Shown one piece after another: positions 39,305 to 47,523 of a stretch of DNA of 64,000 bases. The stretch lies in NCBI GenBank assembly GCA_003402345.1, contig QFXH01000012.1, positions 1 through 64,000 on the forward strand, in the 5' to 3' direction. The stretch's first letter is position 1. Each line of letters begins with the position of its first letter. A program made the translations under genes and the position numbers. The DNA comes from Candidatus Nitrotoga sp. MKT. Lineage in GTDB: Bacteria; Pseudomonadota; Gammaproteobacteria; Burkholderiales; Gallionellaceae. The notes under the pieces are model-generated. The model saw only the letters and a program-made list of their open reading frames with translations. It was not told the origin of the DNA and did not search any database.

Positions 39305-40171
39305 TTATTTGCTGGCTTTCTCTAGCCGTTTCTTCGCTACAAAGCTTTTTAGCCGTTGCAGCGGATTACGGTTACCCAGCCACAACCGGCGGTGATGAAA
39401 ACGGTTGAGACGGGCATCCAGGTAGGTGTACCAAGGCGTCAATTTCAATTCCTGCGGATGCAACAGGGCTAACAGCGCTTGGGTGGTAATGAAGCCCGCA
39501 CACAGCTTGCAACCGGCAATTGAGCTGGGGCCCTTACGCGCCTTCAGGTTAATAGATTTCGGATCCAGATATTTAAGATGGTGCATCTCCGGGGCAAAGC
39601 CCAAAGCGAACTGAATGATCTTTTCCTCTTCGCTCATCTCCGGGGAAATGGCAAAGTAATCTTCATAAGACATGCCCTCCGGCCCAAATGCCAACACCCC
39701 TGCCCCCAACCCCAACGGTATCGCCGCCACGGTGAAAAGTCCCCGTGCCGTAGCCGAATTAATCAATAGCGGGTGCATATCCACCGCAAACACATCCATG
39801 CCATCAACGGCCAGGTCCGCCCCTGAAAGAAATGCATCAATATTATTTACATCAAGGCCTTTGTCGAAAATTTTTACACGTAATTCCGGGTTGATTTCCA
39901 GAGCATATTCCAGCATTACCTCAATTTTGCGACGACCCAATGTGCGTGTGTTAGCCCCATACTGTCGGTTGAAGTTAGCCAGCTCAAATTCATCGAACTC
40001 CGCAATGTGAAATCCACCCACCCCAGCGCGCACCAAACTAATGAGATAATCTCCACCCACACCACCCATACCAGCAATAGCTACGGTGGATCGCTGCAGG
40101 CGCGCATGCTCATCCAAACTGACGCAACCCAAGTTGCGGCTGAAAGCGCTGCCATAGTCAAATTCAGTCAT
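39305..40171 (-). CDS. ThiF/MoeB/HesA-family adenylyltransferase (E1-like)
   Basis: A 288-residue E1-like enzyme. The ATP site is VAIAGMGGVGGDYLISL (about 30-46), followed by DEFELANFNRQYG with the conserved Asn-x2-Arg for adenylation. A CKLCAG pair near 220 recalls the zinc site of this family, with only one pair obvious. Family members activate the C-terminus of ubiquitin-like or peptide substrates, or catalyse tRNA or thiamine sulfur chemistry. No ubiquitin-like partner is nearby; neighbours are the exporter and acyltransferase genes, so a role in a modified lipid or peptide is possible (inference). Confidence 0.85.
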   Translation of the reverse strand: MTEFDYGSAFSRNLGCVSLDEHARLQRSTVAIAGMGGVGGDYLISLVRAGVGGFHIAEFDEFELANFNRQYGANTRTLGRRKIEVMLEYALEINPELRVKIFDKGLDVNNIDAFLSGADLAVDGMDVFAVDMHPLLINSATARGLFTVAAIPLGLGAGVLAFGPEGMSYEDYFAISPEMSEEEKIIQFALGFAPEMHHLKYLDPKSINLKARKGPSSIAGCKLCAGFITTQALLALLHPQELKLTPWYTYLDARLNRFHHRRLWLGNRNPLQRLKSFVAKKRLEKASK

Positions 40172-40383
40172 TAAAGGCCTTTATTATAAGGAATGGGCGA
40201 GTAGGCAATATGCATATTTACGCAGTAAAGTGGAAATTGCAAGAGTCTTGACTACAACATTGGCCGGGAATAACAGCAATCTTTAACTTTATGTGAAATA
40301 CCGCGTGTCGGAAAAATTTACATTTTTAACTTTTAATCCAGAAAATAAATTTTTATTAATTAATAATCAATATTTTATATACT

Positions 40384-40398
40384 TGGCACGATATATGC
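40384..40398 (+). promoter_or_regulatory. Sigma-54 promoter of the PEP-CTERM gene
   Basis: TGGCACGATATATGC has a perfect -24 TGGCAC and a -12 GC ten bases after the GG. It ends 83 bases before the start codon. The surrounding 40172-40481 gap is AT-rich and otherwise empty. Confidence 0.8.
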
Positions 40399-40481
40399 TT
40401 TAATAAGCCTAAGGTAAATAGCCTTGAATATATGGGTTACAAAAAGCGTTAAATTACAATAATTAACATCAGGAGAACGGT

Positions 40482-41258
40482 ATGAAACTTAATAAAATTG
40501 CAGCCACAATGATTTTAGCATCGCTTGGGTTTACCAGCTTAAATGCCCAAGCCGTGACAGTTGATGGCATTACTTGGGATCCTAATAGCTTTTTCGATTT
40601 CAGTTCTACTACTAATCTTTTTGAAATTACGAGTGGCACGGCAGGCGCTGAAATTAGTGGTTACGGCAAGGTAACTTCTCTTAATGCGGAAGGAACTTTT
40701 GCTGCTGCCGGAAGGGAATTGACTTATCAATTTGGTGGTTTTATCTTAAATGCCGCCACTACTCTCAGCCCTTTTGGAAGTGGCATCAACTCAGATGGTA
40801 GCTTTTCTTTCACTGGAGGCTGGCTCAAAGTGTTTTCGGATGCATCAGCAGACTTTAATGCTCTTGTAAAAAGCACTTCTGGCGATGGTACACTTTGGCT
40901 CGACATGTTGGCCAATAATACAGCACTCTCACCTAATACCTTAACTGGAACAGTTACCGGGCAAAATAGCGTTGGCCTAACAGGCCAAGGTACTGGTTAT
41001 TTTGATGTTGTCGGCGGCTCTGCCGCTGCTTATGTAAATACCAATACTCAACCTGGATCATCTGATTTCACATATACATCCTCGTTCCAAGCTCTTAACG
41101 CTCCTGTTATTAATGGCGGGGTAATAGTGGCTAATGCTTTTGGTACGAATGAGCTTTTCGGTCAGTCAGTTAATGTTCCTGAGCCGACTAGTATTGCTCT
41201 GCTGGGTTTAGGCCTGTTGGGTCTAGGTTTTAGTCGCCGCAATAAAAAATCTGCGTAA
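40482..41258 (+). CDS. PEP-CTERM sorting-domain protein
   Basis: A 258-residue exported protein. It has a signal peptide (about 1-25, ending LNAQA), a serine/threonine/asparagine/glycine-rich body poor in cysteine, and a C-terminal tripartite sorting signal (about 231-258): VPEPTSIALLGLGLLGLG followed by FSRRNKKSA. Exosortase XrtA cuts such tails at the PEP motif after export; the proteins often become glycosylated and take part in floc or exopolysaccharide formation. AGGAGA precedes the ATG, and a sigma-54 promoter lies upstream. The body matches no named domain I know. Confidence 0.92.
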   Translation: MKLNKIAATMILASLGFTSLNAQAVTVDGITWDPNSFFDFSSTTNLFEITSGTAGAEISGYGKVTSLNAEGTFAAAGRELTYQFGGFILNAATTLSPFGSGINSDGSFSFTGGWLKVFSDASADFNALVKSTSGDGTLWLDMLANNTALSPNTLTGTVTGQNSVGLTGQGTGYFDVVGGSAAAYVNTNTQPGSSDFTYTSSFQALNAPVINGGVIVANAFGTNELFGQSVNVPEPTSIALLGLGLLGLGFSRRNKKSA

Positions 41259-41272
41259 TCTCAGCTTTATTC

Positions 41273-41306
41273 AAAAAAGCCGCACAGATATCTGTGCGGC
41301 TTTTTT
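41273..41306. terminator. Bidirectional rho-independent terminator
   Basis: A perfect stem GCCGCACAGAT/ATCTGTGCGGC flanked by A6 and T6, 14 bases after the PEP-CTERM gene. The A-tract means it could also stop transcription from the minus-strand acyltransferase gene side. Confidence 0.93.
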
Positions 41307-41448
41307 AATTCGAATAATTTCTATGCAGGCTCAACAAAACCGGACGATGGATTTCACCTTAGAGACTTTAAACTAAATTTTCATTGAAGGTCAAATAGCA
41401 AATACTACGCTTTTGGCATAAACCCGATAGAAAATTTATGTGACTTAT

Positions 41449-42162
41449 TTAACAAGTAAGCGCTGCATCCTGAAAAACACTGGGTTTGAAATGCGATAGA
41501 CAGGTATCACGGTTAGCCAGGACTGATTTAACAACATGAACACCTATGAGATAAGGTTGTCGCGGGGGTTGCACTGCGGTATTGAGAGGACCAGCCGCTT
41601 GAAATGGAAATCCGATCCGAATGAGCAACCGTGCCAAAGACGGCTCCATGGCTGCGTAACAATGAGTAAGGCCATGTTTGTTAGCCAGCTTGAATATTTC
41701 GTTATATAAACCCATAGCCACGAGCGGACCATCTTGTTTGTCCGTCACGCTCGCAGAATGCGGTCGCTGTGCTGGTGTCTGATGTAACCCGGCACTCGAG
41801 AGCTCACCTCGATTCCGACGCAATTCTTTAGCAATTGCCAAACGACCAATTTCACCAAACTGGTTAGATGAGTTGGGTATCTGGTGTGTTGTTGGGTAAC
41901 GGGATGTAATACTTAAACCTTTAGGATTGGGCAGAATTAACCGTGAACAACCAGCAGCAGCCCCCGTTTCCAATGAACGGCACAATACGTGTACACTGTG
42001 CGCGTCATATACATCACTCTCCAGCGGAACGTCACTGAAAAACCGGTTGATGCTGGGCACACGTTTCAACTCTTCACAGAAGACTTTATGTCGTAGAGCA
42101 AGATAATCCCGGTATGCTCGGGTACCTGGCGTCACGATGGAATATACAAATTTATTTTCCAC
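41449..42162 (-). CDS. PEP-CTERM/exosortase system-associated acyltransferase, copy 1
   Basis: A 237-residue GNAT-fold protein related to autoinducer synthases. YRDYLALRHKVFCEELKRVP is the characteristic opening, then the substrate strand (AAGCSRLILPNPKGL), GEIGRLAIAKELRRNRG, and VAMGLYNEIFKLANKHGLTHCYAAMEPSLARLLIRIGFPF. This matches the acyltransferase family that co-occurs with exosortases. These enzymes are thought to move an acyl chain, but the product is unknown. The start appears to be GTG 42162. A sigma-54 promoter lies 50 bases upstream. A second copy is at 42550-43317. Confidence 0.87.
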   Translation of the reverse strand: MENKFVYSIVTPGTRAYRDYLALRHKVFCEELKRVPSINRFFSDVPLESDVYDAHSVHVLCRSLETGAAAGCSRLILPNPKGLSITSRYPTTHQIPNSSNQFGEIGRLAIAKELRRNRGELSSAGLHQTPAQRPHSASVTDKQDGPLVAMGLYNEIFKLANKHGLTHCYAAMEPSLARLLIRIGFPFQAAGPLNTAVQPPRQPYLIGVHVVKSVLANRDTCLSHFKPSVFQDAALTC

Positions 42163-42549
42163 TCTACCATGATCCTTTATAAATACAGCAATACACTCTA
42201 GTATTTATAAAGCATTAATCATGCCACACATATATTTTCATTTAAAACATATCATTAAAATATGTGTACATTTACATACATGATATGTGTCGCTATATGA
42301 CGACATAAAATCATATAAATAACTAAAAATTTGAAATTAAAGTAATATTTTTGTCTCCGAAAAGAGACAAATTTAAATTATAACAAGACGCTTTAGACAT
42401 AACATATTGATTAATATGTATATATTAAAAAAATACCATGATATTGATCATTCAGATTTGGATAGAACTTAGCTATATTGTACTTACAACGTTCAATCCA
42501 GAGTTTAGAGCAGGGTTCGCGTCAGACTGATTCTATATCAATCTAAATA
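42163..42549. other. AT-rich intergenic region between the two acyltransferase genes
   Basis: About 387 bases, very AT-rich, with several short repeats of ATATGTGT/ACACATAT type around 42225-42295. Apart from the sigma-54 promoter at 42212-42226 I see no gene or stable hairpin. Confidence 0.5.
42212..42226 (-). promoter_or_regulatory. Sigma-54 promoter of acyltransferase copy 1
   Basis: On the minus strand TGGCATGATTAATGC has the -24 GG and -12 GC ten bases apart, and differs from the promoter at 40384 only in the last -24 base and the spacer. It ends 50 bases before the start codon. Confidence 0.7.
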
Positions 42550-43317
42550 TTAGAGGGGGGCGAGGGGAGGAGTATCGTTCGTATTTTGCGCTTGTAAAAA
42601 ACTAAGGATTTGCGTTCCACGCTGACTCAAGCTGCGTTCCATCTCAAATGCACTGATAAGATAGACCCGCCTGGGAGGCTGGACATTCTCATTAATGGGC
42701 CCAATTGGGACACATGGAAATCCCAATGTATTGAGAAGTCGACTAAAACGGTTATCCATAGCCGCCATACAGTATTTAATATTTTCTTGCTGGCATAGCA
42801 GATAAATTTCCCGATATATACCTAAAACCAGTTCCGGTTGGCGTCGACGGTTTTTTTCAGGTTGATAGATCATTTCGGGTTCAGGATCGCCTTGAAATGG
42901 TTTGTCTTTGTCCTCTTGCCGACGTCGAAACTCAGGAGCAATAGCCATACGGGAAATTTCGCCAATATTTGCCTCGGTCGCATCTAGGTAGGGTAAAGGA
43001 CGGTAAATGACGTATCTAGGAGTCACATTTAACCCAGTGGGGTTGGGAAGAATGACTCGGGCTGACGCTGCGGAAATACCAGTGGATTTGTGGTAGGCCA
43101 TAAAGTGGCGACTGTGTGGATCATATTGGTCAGTCTCCATGAACCGGCCATTACTAGAAAGCGGACATGAAGATGGAACAATGCGTTGAAGTTCTTTACA
43201 GAAAACCTCATATCGGAATTCGAGATAAAGTTCATAAGCAGGGGTCCCCAGCACGACCTCCTCGAAACGAAAATAGACGGTTTCCATACTAGATACCTTA
43301 GTCTGATCCGTGTTCAT
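42550..43317 (-). CDS. PEP-CTERM/exosortase system-associated acyltransferase, copy 2
   Basis: A 255-residue paralogue of the 41449-42162 product, with the same signature blocks: YELYLEFRYEVFCKELQRIV, AASARVILPNPTGLNVTPRY, GEISRMAIAPEFRRRQ, VLGIYREIYLLCQQENIKYCMAAM and FSRLLNTLGFPCVPIGP. The start has GGAG upstream and overlaps the stop of the methyltransferase gene (ATGA), so these two form one operon. Two diverged copies so close together suggest either different acyl donors or a two-subunit enzyme. Confidence 0.87.
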   Translation of the reverse strand: MNTDQTKVSSMETVYFRFEEVVLGTPAYELYLEFRYEVFCKELQRIVPSSCPLSSNGRFMETDQYDPHSRHFMAYHKSTGISAASARVILPNPTGLNVTPRYVIYRPLPYLDATEANIGEISRMAIAPEFRRRQEDKDKPFQGDPEPEMIYQPEKNRRRQPELVLGIYREIYLLCQQENIKYCMAAMDNRFSRLLNTLGFPCVPIGPINENVQPPRRVYLISAFEMERSLSQRGTQILSFLQAQNTNDTPPLAPL

Positions 43318-44108
43318 GCTTTTTCTCCGGTGATGATAAATACACCACCAGCAATTAATTGATGCCCACCCGTCACTTTCCGGGACAGGTCATCAAATAA
43401 CTGCATGATGTCAACCGTATTCCCTAACAAAGAAGCCTTGTAACCTAGCAGGATATTAAACAATACATTGAAAGGTAATTCGCTGCTGGTAAGCGCAAGG
43501 ATACGGCTCTTGACGTTAACAAACCCTGCATCGGCCATCATATGCTGCAGCTTACGGCCAATGAAGCGATCCCCCCCTTGTTCGGTTTGAGTTATCTGGG
43601 CTGTACGCAGAATTTGACTGACGCGCTGATCCTCAGGATAGAAAACGACTAAACCATCGTCGGAATCAACAGCGCAGAAGCACCCACCTGGCCGCATGAC
43701 CCGATGGATTTCCGAAATCACAGTTTCGGGCTGTGGAATGTGCTGAAGAACAAACCGGGCATACGAAAAATCGATGCTGCTATCCGGGACGGGCAATTGG
43801 GATCCGTAGGCCTGAATTGGATACAAACCACAGGCAGGTTTATTGCGAACATTGCCTTCCACCTGAGCCAGCAAAGTGCGGCTTGGCTCAACTACATATA
43901 AGCTACCCTCTGGTGCCAGTTCAGCCAGCAGGTCGGAAACAAATCCAGGGCCACAACCCAATTCAAGCACATTGTGCCCGGACTGAATGCCTGCTGAACG
44001 TAATATGCCGGCCTCCATGCCACGAACTGCTTGGGCTTGTTGACGCAACCGCTCTGCTTGGAAAGCAGTGTCATTTAACGTTTCAAAGTGGTAGGAACCT
44101 GTACTCAT
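43314..44108 (-). CDS. Class I SAM-dependent methyltransferase (UbiE-like)
   Basis: A 264-residue methyltransferase. Motif I is NVLELGCGPGFVSDLL (near 48-63), followed by LYVVEPSRTLLAQ and the DSSIDFSYARFVLQHIPQPETV and HRVMRPGGCFCAVDSDD blocks. The closest style is Methyltransf_11 with a C-terminal helical part (LPFNVLFNILLGYKASLLG). The target is unknown. I choose ATG 44108 (MSTGSYHFE); a longer TTG start is poorly supported. Translational coupling to acyltransferase copy 2 suggests they act on the same molecule. Confidence 0.82.
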   Translation of the reverse strand: MSTGSYHFETLNDTAFQAERLRQQAQAVRGMEAGILRSAGIQSGHNVLELGCGPGFVSDLLAELAPEGSLYVVEPSRTLLAQVEGNVRNKPACGLYPIQAYGSQLPVPDSSIDFSYARFVLQHIPQPETVISEIHRVMRPGGCFCAVDSDDGLVVFYPEDQRVSQILRTAQITQTEQGGDRFIGRKLQHMMADAGFVNVKSRILALTSSELPFNVLFNILLGYKASLLGNTVDIMQLFDDLSRKVTGGHQLIAGGVFIITGEKA

Positions 44109-44449
44109 GTTGTGACCATGTCGAATGCCGAGCCTGACCAATAACCAATATGGCTTGTGTCAGAATGCAATTCGTTCGTTGTTGATGTTCATGGTATCGG
44201 CAACAACGCAAAGTAACTTGATACATGAGCGGTAATTTATTTTTACTTAAAGATACAGCCCGGCATCGCACGCAAAAACAATGGGACCAGCATTTTTAGG
44301 GGGATGATGAACCCACTATTACATCACTGGTTTCTTTTTTTGTTTATCCCATGGCTACATTGCCACCTGCCCATTCTTCTGCAAACTTTCGATTACACAA
44401 CCATGCATGGTGTAACGAAGACAGCATCAAACGCCACTGTCACCACCTG
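44109..44449. other. Intergenic region between the methyltransferase and prsT, no feature seen
   Basis: About 341 bases. A short plus-strand ORF here has no family resemblance or ribosome site. No terminator or sigma-54 element was found. Confidence 0.4.
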
Positions 44450-47233
44450 CTACAACTGCTTTAGCAATGTTTTTGCTTCTTCAATCTGGGGAAAAGTTTT
44501 TCCGGTAGCCAGAATTTGCTCTAATTCTTTACGTGCCTTGACCTTGTCCCCAGATTTAACCAATCCCAACACCAGATGATAACGAATAGCGGCTGCTTCC
44601 GGCGCCACGCTGGCGGCCTTTTGTAAAAGCGGCAAGCCACGCGTTATATTGCCTTGTTCCACCAACATCCAACCTAAGGTATCAAGTATTGCCGGATTGT
44701 CAGGAGCAAGTTGGTTAGCTTTCTCGGCATACTCCAAAGCACGGGGATCTTTTTCCTGTTGGTAGAGCCAAGCAAGATTGTTCAATGCCGGAATATTTTT
44801 TGCATTTTGCTGCAACACAGCTTGGTATTGTTCGATAGCGGCTTTATTTTGCTTACTGGCAAGATAAATTCCCGCCTGATACATTCGAGCAGTGACATCG
44901 GCAGGATGCTCTTTTAACCATTGAGCCAAGCGGATATCTGCTACCTTACTTTTACCGGATTGGCCTAGGGAAGTGTGCAATTTCACCATGAGCGAACCAT
45001 TTTTGCTGACGCTAAATGCCTGTTCATAGGCCTTCACCGCTAGATCAGGTTTTTTTTGCGCCATCAGCACATCACCTTCCAACTCAAAACCTACAGTAGA
45101 TTTGAGATTTTTTTTCTGAATTTGCCGGGCAATTGTGAGAGCTTGCTCATAATTGCCTTTTTTGGCCTCCAAAGAAGCTAAAGATAATTGTGCTTCCAGA
45201 TAATCCGGTTGCAATGATAGTGATTTTTTGAGAGCGTCCGATGCCGCCGACTCGTTCTGCATTGCCATGTGTATCGTAGCGATGAAAAATTGGGCAGGGG
45301 CAGAGTCCGGTTTCATAGCGGCAAGTCTGCTGTAGGTTTCCAACGCGGCTGGCTTATCGCCGTTGGCGAATTGGGCTTGTCCCAGAATATTCAGAACTTC
45401 TGGGCTGCTGGAGTTGGAGCCTTGAAGTTTTTGGGCAAGAGTAAGTGCCTTCTGTTTTTCACCTATGCGTACATAATGAGCTGCCAGCAGCATGGCCGGT
45501 TGCAACTCATCCGGATTTTCTTTGCTGGCATTCTCTAGCCAGGTAGTCGCTTCCTTGGTCTGCCCTTGAGAGAGAGCAAGATTGGCCAGTGCGGTCATGA
45601 CTTGAGAGTTTTTCTTGTCTTTTTCAAGCATAGCCTCAAAGCGCTTTTTCGCCACTTCTGGCTTTTTGTCCCTCAAATCAAGTTGCACCAAATTCATCAC
45701 AGCAGGTAAATTGGCAGGCTGAATAGAAAGCGCTTTTTCAAAACTCACGCGTGCAGCAGCACTATCATTTTTGCCCAAATAAGCAGCGCCTTTCAGGTTG
45801 TAAACAACGGGGTTCTCAGGTTGTTCTTTTTCCAGAGCCTTTACTGCTGTGAGTGCCTTATCATATTCTTTAAGACGAAGGTGAGTCATCACCAACAAAA
45901 CACCTGCCTTAGGTGATTTAGTGTCCATTGCTGCTGCTGTTTCCATTTCAGCCACTGCACGGTCATTCTCACCTAGCGCCAATCTGCTTAAGCCTAGGGC
46001 GCTATGCAGTTCCGCCGCTTTTGGCGCAAGGGCGCTAGCCTTTGCAAAATATTCTGTCGCTTTTGTGTAATCTCCGGCTTGCATATATGATTCACCCGCA
46101 AGTGCCAGTAATTGGATATCGTCTTGTTGCACGGCTTTAAGCGCTGGCGCCAATACATCAATTGCGTTTTGTGTACGGTGGCTTTTTAGCAACGTAGATG
46201 CCATCAATTTACGCGCATAGACATTACCCGGATCCCTTTCGAGATATTTCTTCAAATGTTGTTCGGCTTGCGGCAGTGACCCAAGTGCCAACTGCACGGC
46301 TCCTGCCAGCAGAACACTAGGCATATGTTCTGGCGCTGCACGTAGAACTTTCTGCAAAGATTCCAATGCTACCGCATGCTTCCCTTGACGGAAATCAAGC
46401 AATGCTTGCGCATAGAAAATGATTAAACTATTCGGCGATGTTTTGCGTGCCGCATCAATATCTCCTTGGGCTAAATCGAATTTCCCCGCCTCAATTTCTA
46501 AAAAAGCCTTATTGGTATGGGCTGAGTTATTGTCCGGTTGCAATTTCAAAGCTTGGTCATAAGCGGCAAGGGCAAGCTCAACTTTTCCTTGGGCACGCAG
46601 AAAATCACCTTTAAAAAGGACCACATCCGTGTTTTGTGGATTTTTGGTTACAGCTTGTTCGGTGAAGCCTGTTGCGGCATCGATATTTTTCTCCGTAATC
46701 GAATGCCTAGCTAACCCGATAAGCGCGTCCGGGAAATCAGGTTTATTCTTCAGGGCCTGCTCAAACGATTCCTTGGCTTCCTGGCTTTTGCCTAAAGCTA
46801 AATAAGCATTGCCACGCGAGACTGATATTTCAGCAGATTCTTTTTCCCCTGGAACCTGCTTGATCTCATCCAAAACCGCCTGAAATTTTCCTTGCATAAG
46901 CAAAGATTTACCCAAATCAGACGACACTTTAGCGGGATTCATTCCCAAACTCAAAGCCTTACGAAGCTCTTTCTCGGCTGAAGGAAAATCTGCAGTTTCA
47001 TTGTAAATAGTACCCAAAAGATAACGGGCTTCGACATCATCTGGATTTTTTTGCAACGCATTTTTTAGTTGGATAATAGCGGCCTTATTATCGCCCTTCT
47101 GTTGATACTGTTTTGCTTCAGCAACCAGCGTCTCCGAGGTCTGCGTTTTACCGCAGGCGGTCATGCCACCCATGCACAGGATCGTCACAGAAACTATTAC
47201 AATGGTTATTTTTTGCCTGTTTATGTTTAGCAT
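44450..47233 (-). CDS. prsT: PEP-CTERM system TPR-repeat lipoprotein PrsT
   Basis: A 927-residue lipoprotein: hydrophobic signal with a lipobox ending at Cys27 (GMTACGK), then some twenty-plus tetratricopeptide repeats spanning nearly the whole chain. An example is KGDNKAAIIQLKNALQKNPD at about 46-65, and the repeats run down to NPAILDTLGWMLVEQGN. Length and layout match the PEP-CTERM TPR lipoprotein. It is thought to scaffold exopolysaccharide assembly or export in the periplasm. AAGGA lies before the ATG. It is on the opposite strand to prsK/prsR, within the same locus. Confidence 0.92.
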   Translation of the reverse strand: MLNINRQKITIVIVSVTILCMGGMTACGKTQTSETLVAEAKQYQQKGDNKAAIIQLKNALQKNPDDVEARYLLGTIYNETADFPSAEKELRKALSLGMNPAKVSSDLGKSLLMQGKFQAVLDEIKQVPGEKESAEISVSRGNAYLALGKSQEAKESFEQALKNKPDFPDALIGLARHSITEKNIDAATGFTEQAVTKNPQNTDVVLFKGDFLRAQGKVELALAAYDQALKLQPDNNSAHTNKAFLEIEAGKFDLAQGDIDAARKTSPNSLIIFYAQALLDFRQGKHAVALESLQKVLRAAPEHMPSVLLAGAVQLALGSLPQAEQHLKKYLERDPGNVYARKLMASTLLKSHRTQNAIDVLAPALKAVQQDDIQLLALAGESYMQAGDYTKATEYFAKASALAPKAAELHSALGLSRLALGENDRAVAEMETAAAMDTKSPKAGVLLVMTHLRLKEYDKALTAVKALEKEQPENPVVYNLKGAAYLGKNDSAAARVSFEKALSIQPANLPAVMNLVQLDLRDKKPEVAKKRFEAMLEKDKKNSQVMTALANLALSQGQTKEATTWLENASKENPDELQPAMLLAAHYVRIGEKQKALTLAQKLQGSNSSSPEVLNILGQAQFANGDKPAALETYSRLAAMKPDSAPAQFFIATIHMAMQNESAASDALKKSLSLQPDYLEAQLSLASLEAKKGNYEQALTIARQIQKKNLKSTVGFELEGDVLMAQKKPDLAVKAYEQAFSVSKNGSLMVKLHTSLGQSGKSKVADIRLAQWLKEHPADVTARMYQAGIYLASKQNKAAIEQYQAVLQQNAKNIPALNNLAWLYQQEKDPRALEYAEKANQLAPDNPAILDTLGWMLVEQGNITRGLPLLQKAASVAPEAAAIRYHLVLGLVKSGDKVKARKELEQILATGKTFPQIEEAKTLLKQL

Positions 47234-47393
47234 AACTTCTTTCCTTTGAATTTCGTGGTGGCTTTAAATTGATACGACAGTAACGCTAACCTAGAAACTA
47301 TGAATACAAGTAGTCAACCAACTTCATCTCCCACAAAAGAAGCATTGAACTTCCCGCAAATGACATAACTCAATCCTACCAATGAAATAAACT

Positions 47394-47420
47394 CGTTCGC
47401 CCTGAGTCTGTCGAAGGATG
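47394..47420. repeat. Dispersed proteobacterial repeat (TTCGCCCTGAG..GTCGAAGG type)
   Basis: CGTTCGCCCTGAGTCTGTCGAAGGATG matches, in two parts (CGTTCGCCCTGAG and TGTCGAAGGATG), the very common intergenic repeat with an imperfect hairpin between CGCCCTGAG-like and its mirror. Only one copy is present here. The surrounding gap 47234-47523 holds no gene. Confidence 0.55.
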
Positions 47421-47523
47421 AGCAAATTTTTAACTAACTATTTCTTGTTATTCATTTTGTACTTATTGAAATATTACGCACTATGAATCGCATAGAGGTG
47501 TCCTAGAGCCGGAATGCTTTTAT

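Noticed and set aside
44304-44579. Plus-strand ORF of 91 residues upstream of and into the prsT end
   Set aside because: Overlaps the last TPR repeats of prsT antisense and has no ribosome site.
47346-47360. Possible sigma-54 promoter before prsT (minus strand)
   Set aside because: GG and GC are ten bases apart, but the -24 block reads GGGAAG, too far from TGGCAC.
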